Assembly (NCBI GenBank): GCA_964544955.1 | Contig: CAZJEB010000011.1 | Span: 1 to 47,813 of the forward strand | From: JAAZPT01 sp964544955 | GTDB taxonomy: Bacteria; Bacillota; Clostridia; Christensenellales; Aristaeellaceae | Reading direction: 5' to 3' | DNA: 47,813 nucleotides | In this document: piece by piece, positions 7,102-16,147 of the stretch | Layout of the letters: every line of letters begins with the position of its first letter | Numbering within the stretch: the first letter of the stretch is position 1 | Notes under the pieces: model-generated | Seen by the model: the letters and a program-made list of their open reading frames with translations, nothing else | Database searches by the model: none | What the model was told of the DNA's origin: nothing | Translations under genes and position numbers: made by a program

Positions 7102-8241
7102 TTAATATTTACGCCACACAAATCTATCTATAATATCGGTATAGCTCTGAATAATTTTTACAACTTTTGTGCTAACGTTAACGTCAGTATAATAACATAC
7201 ATTCGTCCCATAATCAAGATTATTATTCATAGCTATAGCTAACTCAACGCCTTGAATAACTTGATTTTTAGTGATACCCGCAATAATGAAGTTGCCCTTA
7301 TCCAAAGCTTCAGGCCTTTCAGTAGATGTTCTAACGCATACTGCAGCAATTGGGTGCCCTATTGATTGAAAATAGCTGCTTTCTTCAGGCAATGTTCCAC
7401 TGTCCGAGACAACCGCTAATGCATGCATTTGTAGGCAATTATAATCATGAAAACCTAAGGGTTTATTTTGAATAACTCTTTCATCAAACACAAAATTTCT
7501 TTGTTCGATAAATTTTGCACTTCTTGGATGGCATGAATAAAGAATTGGAACATCATATTTTTCTGCTAAATTATTAACAGAATTCATAAGGTTAAAAAAA
7601 TTTTCTTCAGTGTCGATATTTTCTTCCCTATGGGCAGAAAGAAGGATATATTTTCCTTTCTCTAAACCAAGCTTTTCAAGTATTTTAGATTCTTTTATTT
7701 TATCAATATTTGCGTTTAATACTTCAGCCATAGGCGATCCAGTAACATATGTCCTTTCCTTGGGTCTACCTTCAGCATGTAAATAACGCCTTGCATGGTC
7801 ACTATAACACATATTAACATCAGCAATATGATCTACAATACGCCTATTAGTTTCCTCCGGTAAGCATTCATCAAAGCATCTATTGCCTGCTTCCATATGA
7901 AATATTGGTATATGAAGGCGCTTTGCAGATATTGCAGAAAGGCAGGAATTTGTATCGCCTAAAATTAAAAGTGCATCAGGTTTAACTTCAGTAAGTAATG
8001 TATAGCTTTTTGAAATTATATTACCTATTGTTTCACCCAAATTAGAGCCCACTGAGTTAAGGTAGTAATCTGGTGCCCTTAAGCCAAGGTCCTCAAAGAA
8101 AACTTGATTAAGCTCATAATCATAGTTTTGCCCTGTATGCACCAAAGTGTGGTTAAAATATTTATCTAACTTTTTAATTGTTTCTGCAAGCCTAATAATT
8201 TCTGGACGGGTACCAACAATAGTCATTACATGTAATTTCAT
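7102..8241 (-). CDS. capG: UDP-sugar 2-epimerase, UDP-N-acetyl-L-fucosamine forming (CapG/FnlC type)
   Basis: A 379-residue member of the WecB/MnaA non-hydrolysing UDP-GlcNAc 2-epimerase family. It carries the expected VGTRPEIIRL start, HTGQNYD, GDTNS, EAGNRCFDE and SAHREENID motifs. Because capE and capF lie directly upstream, the likely reaction is C2 epimerisation to UDP-N-acetyl-L-fucosamine rather than the ManNAc branch. The start at 8241 was preferred over a longer reading; its ribosome site (GAGG) lies in the last codons of capF, one base away, implying coupled translation. Confidence 0.9.
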   Translation of the reverse strand: MKLHVMTIVGTRPEIIRLAETIKKLDKYFNHTLVHTGQNYDYELNQVFFEDLGLRAPDYYLNSVGSNLGETIGNIISKSYTLLTEVKPDALLILGDTNSCLSAISAKRLHIPIFHMEAGNRCFDECLPEETNRRIVDHIADVNMCYSDHARRYLHAEGRPKERTYVTGSPMAEVLNANIDKIKESKILEKLGLEKGKYILLSAHREENIDTEENFFNLMNSVNNLAEKYDVPILYSCHPRSAKFIEQRNFVFDERVIQNKPLGFHDYNCLQMHALAVVSDSGTLPEESSYFQSIGHPIAAVCVRTSTERPEALDKGNFIIAGITKNQVIQGVELAIAMNNNLDYGTNVCYYTDVNVSTKVVKIIQSYTDIIDRFVWRKY

Positions 8242-8242
8242 A

Positions 8243-9391
8243 TTATACCTCTTCAAAAAAAGTATCTGGTTTGTCTGGGTTAAAGCATTCATTACTCCAC
8301 ATAAACGTTACCATATCACTATTGCCTAAGTTTTCAATATTATGTGTGTAACCTGTGGGAATATCAACAACCTCTATCTTGTCCCCTGATACATAGTACT
8401 CAATTATTTCGCTATTTTCATCTTTTATATCCCTAAAGCGTATAACCCCTTTACCACTAACAACAACAAATTTTTCATTTTTTGTATGGTGCCAATGGTT
8501 ACCCTTTGTTATACCAGCTTTACTTATGTTAACACTAAATTGACCTGAATTTTGTGTTCTAATTATTTCGGTAAAGCTACCACGATTATCAACATTCATT
8601 TTAAGTGGATAGGAAAAATCTTTTTGTGGCAAATAAGATAAGTATGTTGCATAAAGTTTATTTGTAAACTCATCCCCTACATTTGGTACAGATAAATCTT
8701 TTCTACTATTTTTAAAGCTATATAGTAGATTAGCAATATTGCCCAGGTTAACAGAATATGATTTTTTAACTTGGCAATAGTTTCCAACTCTGTTGGGTTT
8801 ATTTGCAATAGCACCAATTAACTCATCAACAACATCATCAATATAAACAAGGTTTAATTGAGTTTGAGGATCATTAATTTTTATTGGTAAATCATTTGCA
8901 ATATTGTGGCAGAATGTTGCCACCACGCTATTGTAATTTGGTTTACACCATTTTCCAAAAACATTTGGTAGCCTGTATATCATTACATCAACATCATTGT
9001 TTTTACTATACTCAACTATACTATTTTCAGCGGCTTTTTTGCTAATTCCATAAGGATTATCTAGTTCTGCCTGTATAGATGATGTTATAATAAAATTAGC
9101 TTTATTATTATGCTTTTTTAAATTATTAAGTAATTGTTCTGTAAATGAAAAGTTACCATGCATAAATTCTTCTGTATTCAATGGTCTATTTATTCCAGCT
9201 AAATGAACCACAACATCAGCAACTTTACAATATTCATCCAACAAGTTTTGTGGGCTATCAATATTAAACTCCAATAAGTTTAAATTCGAACTTATTGGAG
9301 AGTTTTTTAATTTTCCATCAATTATACTTTTAAGGCTAACTACTAAATTTTTGCCTATAAAGCCTTTTGACCCTGTTATAAGAATGTTCAC
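8243..9391 (-). CDS. capF: Bifunctional capsular sugar reductase/epimerase CapF
   Basis: A 382-residue protein with an N-terminal SDR Rossmann domain (ITGSKGFIGKNL) and a C-terminal cupin (about 260-380) with a metal-site-like GNHWHHTKNEKF. This two-domain design is specific to CapF/WbjC/FnlB. That enzyme epimerises C3 in the cupin and reduces C4 with NADPH in the SDR domain, acting on the CapE product. The start is GTG at 9391, overlapping the TGA of capE by four bases (GTGA), with GGAG upstream. Length matches S. aureus CapF (about 370). Confidence 0.92.
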   Translation of the reverse strand: MNILITGSKGFIGKNLVVSLKSIIDGKLKNSPISSNLNLLEFNIDSPQNLLDEYCKVADVVVHLAGINRPLNTEEFMHGNFSFTEQLLNNLKKHNNKANFIITSSIQAELDNPYGISKKAAENSIVEYSKNNDVDVMIYRLPNVFGKWCKPNYNSVVATFCHNIANDLPIKINDPQTQLNLVYIDDVVDELIGAIANKPNRVGNYCQVKKSYSVNLGNIANLLYSFKNSRKDLSVPNVGDEFTNKLYATYLSYLPQKDFSYPLKMNVDNRGSFTEIIRTQNSGQFSVNISKAGITKGNHWHHTKNEKFVVVSGKGVIRFRDIKDENSEIIEYYVSGDKIEVVDIPTGYTHNIENLGNSDMVTFMWSNECFNPDKPDTFFEEV

Positions 9392-10437
9392 TTGTTTTTC
9401 TCCAAATTATTTAAAGCATTTTGTATATATGATAAACTTAATAGTTTTTCTTTTACTTGTTCTAATGTAAGAAGTTTAGTATTGTTACTATTAAATTCAT
9501 CAAAACTTTGCCTTGTTTTATTTCCCTCGGTAAAGTATTTATCATAGTTTAAGTTCCTGTTATCAGATGGAACTCTATAAAAATTGCCCATATCTACCGC
9601 TCTTGAACATTCTTCATTTGTAAGCAAAGTTTCATACATTTTTTCACCATGGCGTATACCTATGTTTAAAACTTTTGCTTTTTCATTAAACAAGTCCTTT
9701 ACAGCTTCTGCCAAAACACCTATTGTACAAGCAGGAGATTTTTGAACTAGTATATCACCTGATATTCCATTTTCAAAAGCAAATAAAACAAGGTCCACCG
9801 CTTCATCAATGCTCATTATAAATCGCGTCATATTGGGGTCAGTAACGGTAATATCTTTTCCAGCTTTAATTTGATCTATCCAAAGAGGTATTACACTGCC
9901 TCTTGAGCACATAACATTACCATACCTTGTGCAGCAAATTTTAGTTTGTTCTGGCGTAATAGTTCTACTTTTTGCCACAGCAACTTTCTCCATCATGGCC
10001 TTACTTGTGCCCATAGCATTTACAGGATAAGCGGCTTTATCTGTGGATAAGCAAACGATATTTTTAACTCCATGTTTTATTGCTGTTGATAGCATATTTT
10101 CTGTACCAATTACATTGGTTTTAACAGCTTCCATAGGGAAAAACTCACATGATGGAACTTGTTTTAAGGCTGCTGCGTGAAAAATAAAGTTAACATTATG
10201 CATAACATTATCCAAGGAGGTAACATCTCTGACATCACCAATAAAATACTTAATTTTATCGGCATATTCAGGGAAATTAACCTGATATCTGTGACGCATT
10301 AGGTCTTGTTTTTCCTCATCCCTAGAGAAAATTCTAATTTCTTTTATACCAGATTTTAGAAATCTATTTAAAACAGCGTGGCCAAACGAACCAGTTCCAC
10401 CTGTAATTAGAAGTGTTTTACCTTCAAAAAAATCCAT
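9388..10437 (-). CDS. capE: UDP-GlcNAc 4,6-dehydratase/5-epimerase CapE
   Basis: A 349-residue extended SDR enzyme that starts the L-FucNAc pathway from UDP-GlcNAc. It has the nucleotide motif TGGTGSFG (about 13-20) and an active-site segment LSTDKAAYPVNAMGTSK. The Met before G-x-S-K, in place of the classical Tyr, is as I recall typical of CapE/FnlA inverting dehydratases. It is translated from an ATG with a GGAGG site, 20 bases after the aminotransferase gene, and overlaps capF. With capF and capG it makes a complete three-step UDP-L-FucNAc route. Confidence 0.92.
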   Translation of the reverse strand: MDFFEGKTLLITGGTGSFGHAVLNRFLKSGIKEIRIFSRDEEKQDLMRHRYQVNFPEYADKIKYFIGDVRDVTSLDNVMHNVNFIFHAAALKQVPSCEFFPMEAVKTNVIGTENMLSTAIKHGVKNIVCLSTDKAAYPVNAMGTSKAMMEKVAVAKSRTITPEQTKICCTRYGNVMCSRGSVIPLWIDQIKAGKDITVTDPNMTRFIMSIDEAVDLVLFAFENGISGDILVQKSPACTIGVLAEAVKDLFNEKAKVLNIGIRHGEKMYETLLTNEECSRAVDMGNFYRVPSDNRNLNYDKYFTEGNKTRQSFDEFNSNNTKLLTLEQVKEKLLSLSYIQNALNNLEKNK

Positions 10438-10457
10438 TATGCTACCTCCAGCAAAAT

Positions 10458-11588
10458 TTATTTAACAAATTCAATAATACTATTTGCAACTTTAAATATA
10501 TCATCATCACTTAAATATGGATGCATAGGTAATGATAAACAACAACTTACAGCATACTCAGTATTAGGAAATTCACCATTATCAAAACCATATTTTTTAA
10601 TAGCCGTTTGTTGATGCATTCCTCTAGGATAATATATCATTGTTGGAATACCTATGTTAGAAAGATGTTCTTTCAATGAATCTCTTTCAATTTTAGACTT
10701 TAAAAGTATTGTGTATTGAGCCCAAGATGATATATAACCCTCTGGAACATAAGGTGTTACAACGTAACCCGATAATAGCTTTGTATATTTTTCAGCCGCT
10801 CTATTTACCGCTTCTAATTCTGAATCAATAAAAGCATCAAGTTTAACATTTAATATGGCCGCTTGTAATGTATCAAGCCTACTATTTAACCCAATATCCC
10901 TATTATCATATTTGTCTATATTAGAGCGACCTTGGGATCTTAAAGAACGCAGTTTGGCATCCAATTCATCATCATTAGTAAACATTGCTCCACCATCGCC
11001 ATAGCATCCAAGAGGTTTTGCAGGGAAAAATGATGTTGTAGCAATATAACCATAGGCGCAAGCTTTTTTTCCGTTTATTGAACCACCAAAACCTTGGGCT
11101 GCATCTTCAATTAGAAACAAATTATACTTTTGTGCTATTTTATTAATACTATCATAATTTGCACATTGCCCAAACAAATCAACCGTTATAATTGCTTTGG
11201 GTTTTAATTTGCCTTCATTAATGGTTTGATTAATAACATATTCAATATGCTCTGGTGAAATATTAAATGTGCTTTTATCAATATCAACTAGTACTGGAGA
11301 TGCTCCCCTTAACATAGCACAGTTAACAGTTGCAAAAAAAGTAAAGTTAGGTGCAAATACAGCATCACCTTCACCTATATTTAAAGCCATTAGCGATAGT
11401 ATAAGTGCATCTGTTCCATTTGCACAGCTTATACAATGCTTTACTCCAACATATTCAGCAAGGCGTTTTTCTAATAAATTTACTTGGCCACCAAGTATAT
11501 AAGCACTAGAGCCTAATACTTCATTTATCGCATTATCCATTTGAGGTTTTAAAGCGGTATACTGGGCTTTCAAATCTCTAAATTGCAT
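10458..11588 (-). CDS. DegT/DnrJ/EryC1-family sugar aminotransferase (WbpE-like)
   Basis: A 376-residue PLP-dependent aminotransferase acting on keto-sugar nucleotides. The family signature is clear: GTDALILSL for phosphate binding, DAAQGFGG for the cofactor Asp, and the lysine in SFFPAKPLGCYGDGGA. The closest remembered pattern is WbpE, which aminates a 3-keto UDP-GlcNAc uronate, and the preceding gene is WbpD-like. The enzymes that would make that substrate (WbpA, WbpB) are not in the window, so substrate assignment is tentative. Its start overlaps the acetyltransferase gene by 11 bases. Confidence 0.88.
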   Translation of the reverse strand: MQFRDLKAQYTALKPQMDNAINEVLGSSAYILGGQVNLLEKRLAEYVGVKHCISCANGTDALILSLMALNIGEGDAVFAPNFTFFATVNCAMLRGASPVLVDIDKSTFNISPEHIEYVINQTINEGKLKPKAIITVDLFGQCANYDSINKIAQKYNLFLIEDAAQGFGGSINGKKACAYGYIATTSFFPAKPLGCYGDGGAMFTNDDELDAKLRSLRSQGRSNIDKYDNRDIGLNSRLDTLQAAILNVKLDAFIDSELEAVNRAAEKYTKLLSGYVVTPYVPEGYISSWAQYTILLKSKIERDSLKEHLSNIGIPTMIYYPRGMHQQTAIKKYGFDNGEFPNTEYAVSCCLSLPMHPYLSDDDIFKVANSIIEFVK

Positions 11589-12153
11589 TTACTGCCTCCA
11601 AAACATCATTGTTTTTAAAATATTTTCTATTACATTCACCACAAACCAAAGAATCGTCTAATTTATTACCACACACGCAAACCCAAGCTATTCTTTTGGC
11701 TGGAACACCTGCCATCAAGGCATAATCCTTAACATCTTTTGTAACAACTGCACCAGCGCCAATTAAGGCCCATTTTCCTATTGTTGTTCCACACACAATT
11801 GTAGAATTTGCCCCAATGCTTGCCCCTTCATTTACAAGTGTTTTTTTGTAATTATTAGGGCCTTTTGGAAATTTTGCCCTTGGAGTTAAATCGTTAGTAA
11901 AAACGCATGAAGGCCCGCAAAAAACGTAATCTTTTAATATAACTCCACTATAAAGGCTTACATTGTTTTGTATTTTTACACCATTGCCAACAATTACATC
12001 AGGTGCAATATTAACATTTTGCCCTATATTGCAACTATCACCAATTTTTGCACCTGACATTATATGACAAAAATGCCAAATTTTCGTATTTTTTCCAATA
12101 ACTGCACCTTCATCAATATAACTTGATTCATGGGCAAAATAATCTTTTTGCAT
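11578..12153 (-). CDS. Left-handed beta-helix sugar N-acetyltransferase (WbpD-like)
   Basis: A 191-residue hexapeptide-repeat acyltransferase. Isoleucine/valine-rich repeats (VIGKNTKIWHFCHI through TIGKWALIGAGAVV) form the beta helix. The tail has a small zinc-ribbon pattern CVCGNK...CGECNRKY, as seen in WbpD-type enzymes that acetylate the 3-amino group of UDP-amino sugars. The ATG at 12153 has AAGGA nine bases before it; two upstream in-frame ATGs fit less well. It is first in the cassette, immediately behind the ftsZ terminator, so its promoter must overlap that hairpin (a weak TTGATT/TAAATT pair is possible) or it relies on read-through. Confidence 0.85.
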   Translation of the reverse strand: MQKDYFAHESSYIDEGAVIGKNTKIWHFCHIMSGAKIGDSCNIGQNVNIAPDVIVGNGVKIQNNVSLYSGVILKDYVFCGPSCVFTNDLTPRAKFPKGPNNYKKTLVNEGASIGANSTIVCGTTIGKWALIGAGAVVTKDVKDYALMAGVPAKRIAWVCVCGNKLDDSLVCGECNRKYFKNNDVLEAVNAI

Positions 12154-12185
12154 ATACATTATTCCTTTTATATAAATGTACAAAT

Positions 12186-12233
12186 AAATTTAGCATCTTA
12201 AAATGACATAAATCAAGATAAGATGCTAAATTT
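12186..12233 (-). terminator. Terminator after ftsZ
   Basis: A 15-bp perfect stem AAATTTAGCATCTTA/TAAGATGCTAAATTT with an 18-base loop starts 14 bases after the ftsZ stop. A T-rich run follows on the minus strand. The long loop and weak U-run suggest incomplete termination into the sugar cassette. Confidence 0.75.
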
Positions 12234-12247
12234 CCTAAAGTAAAATA

Positions 12248-13573
12248 TTACTTTTTAGTTGGAAAGTTTCTTAAATAAGAAGGTATGCCATCCTTAGGAG
12301 CTTCTTGTTGAGGCTGTTGTTGTGCCATACCACCCATGTTGTTCATATTGCCTTGAGGCATAACTGGGTTTGAATAAGCAAATTGAGCAGCCGCAAAAGC
12401 TTGGTTTGGCATATTTTGGTTTTGAACCTGATTAGGATCAATGCTTGGCATATTGTTATACAAACCCTGTATTTCATCTAAAAATCCGTCATCATCATCT
12501 GCCTCAACCTCGTTTTGAACTTGGTTGTATTTGTTAGCAGATTGTGGTTTGTATGGTGAATAACCTGATTTTGACCTAGAAGAATAACCAAATTTACCCT
12601 TTTTTTGTGCAGGAAATGGTGTTTTTTCAAAGCCAGTTGCTATAACTGTTATATGAATTTCATCCTCTAAGGAATCATCAATTCCAGCACCAAAAATAAT
12701 ATTTGCTTCTGGATCTGCTTCCTGTGCTATAAGTGTTGCAGCTTCATTAATGTTTGAAATAGACATAGTATCGTTACCAGTTATGTTTATAAGCACAGAA
12801 CGTGCACCTTTAATATCTGTTTCAAGTAATGGGCTACTAATTGCAGATTGAGCAGCTTCTATCATTTTATTTTCGCCTGTGCCAACGCCTATACCCATAT
12901 GTGCCATACCACCAGATTCCATAACGGTTCTAACGTCAGCAAAGTCTAAGTTTATAAGTGCGGGTAATGCAATTAAATCACTTATACCTTGAATACCTTG
13001 CCTTAACACATCATCAGCAATGCGGAAAGCATCAATAATAGTTGTACCAGGGTTAGCAATTTTTAGTAAGCTTTCATTAGGTATAACAACCAATGTGTCT
13101 ACCCTTTGTTTTAATTCCATAATACCAGCTTCAGCATTACGCATACGTTGTTTGCCTTCAAAAACGAAAGGCTTTGTAACAACAGCAACTACTAAGCAGT
13201 CAGAATCCCTTGCTATTTCAGCAACTATAGGAGCTGCACCAGTACCTGTACCGCCACCCATTCCAGCAGTTATAAACACAAGGTCTGCGCCTCTAAGAGC
13301 AGCAGCAATTTCTTCGCGACTTTCTTCAGCAGCTTGTTTACCAATTTCAGGTATTGCGCCAGCGCCTAAACCTTTGGTTTTTTTCTCACCTATTTGTATG
13401 CAAGTTGCAGCTTTAGACATAGAAAGAGCTTGACTGTCGGTATTAACAGCAATAAAGTCAACACCTTTTAATCCAGCATCAATCATTCTATTTATGGCAT
13501 TATTGCCACCACCGCCACAACCAACTACTTTTATAACAGCAAAACCGCTGCGATCATCGATTTGATAGTCCAT
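12248..13573 (-). CDS. ftsZ: Cell division protein FtsZ
   Basis: The 441-residue tubulin-like GTPase that polymerises into the Z ring at midcell. The GTP signature GGGTGTG is at 106-112, with NTDSQAL and the T7-loop region around NLDFADVRT. A flexible linker rich in Asn, Gln, Met and Pro (about 320-425) leads to the conserved C-terminal peptide IPSYLRNF (430-437) that binds FtsA and other partners. It is 441 residues against a usual 350-400 because of the long linker. It lies 21 bases after ftsA. Confidence 0.98.
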   Translation of the reverse strand: MDYQIDDRSGFAVIKVVGCGGGGNNAINRMIDAGLKGVDFIAVNTDSQALSMSKAATCIQIGEKKTKGLGAGAIPEIGKQAAEESREEIAAALRGADLVFITAGMGGGTGTGAAPIVAEIARDSDCLVVAVVTKPFVFEGKQRMRNAEAGIMELKQRVDTLVVIPNESLLKIANPGTTIIDAFRIADDVLRQGIQGISDLIALPALINLDFADVRTVMESGGMAHMGIGVGTGENKMIEAAQSAISSPLLETDIKGARSVLINITGNDTMSISNINEAATLIAQEADPEANIIFGAGIDDSLEDEIHITVIATGFEKTPFPAQKKGKFGYSSRSKSGYSPYKPQSANKYNQVQNEVEADDDDGFLDEIQGLYNNMPSIDPNQVQNQNMPNQAFAAAQFAYSNPVMPQGNMNNMGGMAQQQPQQEAPKDGIPSYLRNFPTKK

Positions 13574-13594
13574 GCAAGGTCCTCCTAAGCATTA

Positions 13595-14830
13595 TTAGTT
13601 TATACCGAATAGGTTTTTGAAAAATCCTTTAACGCCTTTATCAACACCATCGGAAGCATTTATTGTTGCTAATATAATATCAAGCAAGCCCATGGAGCTG
13701 CTAAAATATGGTTCAGTCATATTAATCGTTACTTTTGCAGGTTCGCGTACAGAACGACCAATTTTGCTTGAGATATATTCACGCCCACCCCTATTTAGAG
13801 CTAGCCCACCACCAGTTATGTATATACTACTTTTATCAGGTAGTTTAACGCCACTACTATCCAAACTTTCTTTAATTTGGTCAGTTAATGCATCAACAAC
13901 GGGTAAAACTATTTCCTCAAGTTGGCTTTGAGTATATGTTAATACTTTTGTTCCCTCTTCTGAAGGAATATCGTATTCTTGATCATTTTTTATTAGGCTA
14001 AATTCAAAGCGCCTTTTTAATTGTTCGGCTGTAGTTTCTAAGTTTACACCTAGTTCTGCTGCCAATGCTGCAGATACATGCCCACCACCAATTGGTATTG
14101 TTTCATGATATATAATGGCATCACCTTCAACGATTATAAAATCTGTATTAAGGTAGCCAATATCCATCATAGCAGCCATATTGTCACGTTCTGATTCTGG
14201 TATAAACAATTTTGCTTGCCCCATTAAACTAGAGCAATAGCCTTTAACTGTAATACCCATATCACCCAGTAGCCTTGTTATATAATTTGGAAAGCAATCA
14301 TCGGCAACTATAAAGCATACCATGGCGCTTAGCTCTCTGCCCTTTTGCCCAACGGGTTCAAGAGTTTTTTTACCACCATCAACCATAAACCAAGCAGGGC
14401 AGCGATGAATAACAACTCCTGGCATTTGCATTACCATACCAGATTCATTTTTAAAGCTTACTGAATTAAACTCTTCATCAGCTAATTTAAAAATTTCATC
14501 AACATGTTCTGGTTTAACCCTTGGATCAGACCCCTGTATATCCACACTTACGTTAAAAACGCGAATATGTGTAAATTCACCAGGAATACCAACGTAAACC
14601 TCGGTAATTTTGGATTTGTTATCAGCTTGCTCTTGTGCTATTTTAATAGATGAGCTAACAACCTGATTTATTTCAGCAGGGTTATTCCATTCGCCATTCG
14701 AGAATCCTTGATATGGAACTTTACCAACGCCTTGGATATCAACACCATTCATGCCAAAAGATTGAGCAGTGGCTATCAATGTAACAACTTTACTGGTGCC
14801 AAAGTCAATTGCGACCACATTTGATTTCAT
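13595..14830 (-). CDS. ftsA: Cell division protein FtsA
   Basis: A 411-residue actin-like ATPase that tethers FtsZ to the membrane. It shows the first phosphate motif AIDFGTSKVVTL (8-19), the second around MMDIGYLNTDF, the adenosine motif YITGGGLALN, and a C-terminal amphipathic helix (KGVKGFFKNLFGIN) for membrane binding. The start at 14830 has GGAGGTGTTTTAGTTA before it. Length fits the family. It heads a two-gene ftsA-ftsZ unit with its own promoter. Confidence 0.95.
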   Translation of the reverse strand: MKSNVVAIDFGTSKVVTLIATAQSFGMNGVDIQGVGKVPYQGFSNGEWNNPAEINQVVSSSIKIAQEQADNKSKITEVYVGIPGEFTHIRVFNVSVDIQGSDPRVKPEHVDEIFKLADEEFNSVSFKNESGMVMQMPGVVIHRCPAWFMVDGGKKTLEPVGQKGRELSAMVCFIVADDCFPNYITRLLGDMGITVKGYCSSLMGQAKLFIPESERDNMAAMMDIGYLNTDFIIVEGDAIIYHETIPIGGGHVSAALAAELGVNLETTAEQLKRRFEFSLIKNDQEYDIPSEEGTKVLTYTQSQLEEIVLPVVDALTDQIKESLDSSGVKLPDKSSIYITGGGLALNRGGREYISSKIGRSVREPAKVTINMTEPYFSSSMGLLDIILATINASDGVDKGVKGFFKNLFGIN

Positions 14831-14910
14831 TAACTAAAACACCTCCAAAATTAAACTAATTAGTTATAAGCAAAAATTGCTTACATAATGTTTCTAAAAT
14901 ATCATACTAT

Positions 14911-14939
14911 ATTGTAACCTTTTTGAAAAGATTCTGCAA
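14911..14939 (-). promoter_or_regulatory. Promoter of ftsA-ftsZ
   Basis: On the minus strand TTGCAG (14939-14934), 17 bases and TACAAT (14916-14911) lie in the 141-base gap after ftsQ, about 80 bases before ftsA. A 6-bp hairpin (AAGCAA/TTGCTT, 14868-14882) lies in the leader. Confidence 0.7.
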
Positions 14940-14971
14940 GGTTTTTTTGATTTATTTTAGAAAAAGTCAAA

Positions 14972-16129
14972 TTATAGTCCACTTTTAATCGTTTCAACTG
15001 AATAAATGGGATTTTCTGGTATAGTCACATCTATCCTTCCCGCATCTTTTTGATTATCAACCAAATATGAATACACGGATATAGCTGAGCGAATTTTTGC
15101 GCCAATTTTATCTATATTACCAATACGAATTACGTTTCCATCTCTAGTAGTAAGGTAAATATTATTTCTTTCAACTAAGTTAATTGTGTTAAATTTATTT
15201 GTAGCATTTAATTTATATAATTCATTTAGTATTGAAACAAATGCTTTCCTTTGCCAATCTTCTTTAAACTCAGCTTTTATATTCCCACCAAGTTCCCTAA
15301 TAATACAGCCTTTTATTTCAATATAATTGGGATTAACGCTTCCTGCATATGCCAAAGATAGTACTACCCCATCTTTATCCAAGGTATAAATATATCCATT
15401 CGAGCTTAAAGTAGCTGCAGGAACCCTTTCCCTAACGTACATATAAACACCGCTAGGATATCTAAACTCAAAGTTTTCAAGTATAAGCCTACCTGTGCTT
15501 TCAATTCTTTCTTTAACAATATTTGGTTTAATTGAATTAAGGCTTTGATTTATTTCAAGGCCTGCTAGGGTAAGAACATCACTATCTGTATACTGTTGCA
15601 AACCTTCAATTTTATAGTAACTTGCAGTAAACAACAGTTTATTAAGTAGTATAAAACCAACAATTAAAACTGTTGCCATAATCAATATAACTTTTGTGAA
15701 AGATTTTTTTCTGTTAGATTTTTTTAATGGTATTTGATTGTAATTGTTATTATAATAAGCATTTTCTGTATTATATTCTGTTTGAGTTTGATTATTATAA
15801 TTATTTATCCTATTAGATCTATCCACATATTGCTGATTTTGAAAATTATTGCGTTGTTGTAAGTTCGGATTGTTATAATTAGGTCTATTAGGTACATTCA
15901 TCCCTACTGGATGGTGTTGTTTATTAATGCTTCCCCTTTGAGCATTGCTTAAATAAGGGCTTTGATGTGCCTTATTAACATTCACATTATTATAGGGTTG
16001 TTTTCTAGTGTTTACATAGTTTGTTTGATTAACATTAAATGGGGTTGTATTTTGTGTATTGTAAATAGGCTCATCATATTTATACGCCGATGAACCATTA
16101 TTATATTGATCGTATTTTGGCCTATTCAC
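14972..16129 (-). CDS. ftsQ: Cell division protein FtsQ/DivIB with long Asn-rich N-terminus
   Basis: A 385-residue single-pass protein of the divisome FtsQ-FtsL-FtsB complex. One membrane segment (about 145-167) is followed by a POTRA-type domain (YYKIEGLQQYTDSDVLTLAG) and a beta domain ending in VTIPENPIYSVET. Residues 1-135 are low complexity, with about 35 Asn plus many Gln and Tyr and almost no hydrophobics; family members are normally 220-290 residues long in total. The extension would be cytoplasmic. The domain order and place between murD and ftsA support the call despite low sequence conservation. Confidence 0.88.
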   Translation of the reverse strand: MNRPKYDQYNNGSSAYKYDEPIYNTQNTTPFNVNQTNYVNTRKQPYNNVNVNKAHQSPYLSNAQRGSINKQHHPVGMNVPNRPNYNNPNLQQRNNFQNQQYVDRSNRINNYNNQTQTEYNTENAYYNNNYNQIPLKKSNRKKSFTKVILIMATVLIVGFILLNKLLFTASYYKIEGLQQYTDSDVLTLAGLEINQSLNSIKPNIVKERIESTGRLILENFEFRYPSGVYMYVRERVPAATLSSNGYIYTLDKDGVVLSLAYAGSVNPNYIEIKGCIIRELGGNIKAEFKEDWQRKAFVSILNELYKLNATNKFNTINLVERNNIYLTTRDGNVIRIGNIDKIGAKIRSAISVYSYLVDNQKDAGRIDVTIPENPIYSVETIKSGL

Positions 16130-16147
16130 AAATACCCCTCCTTTAAT

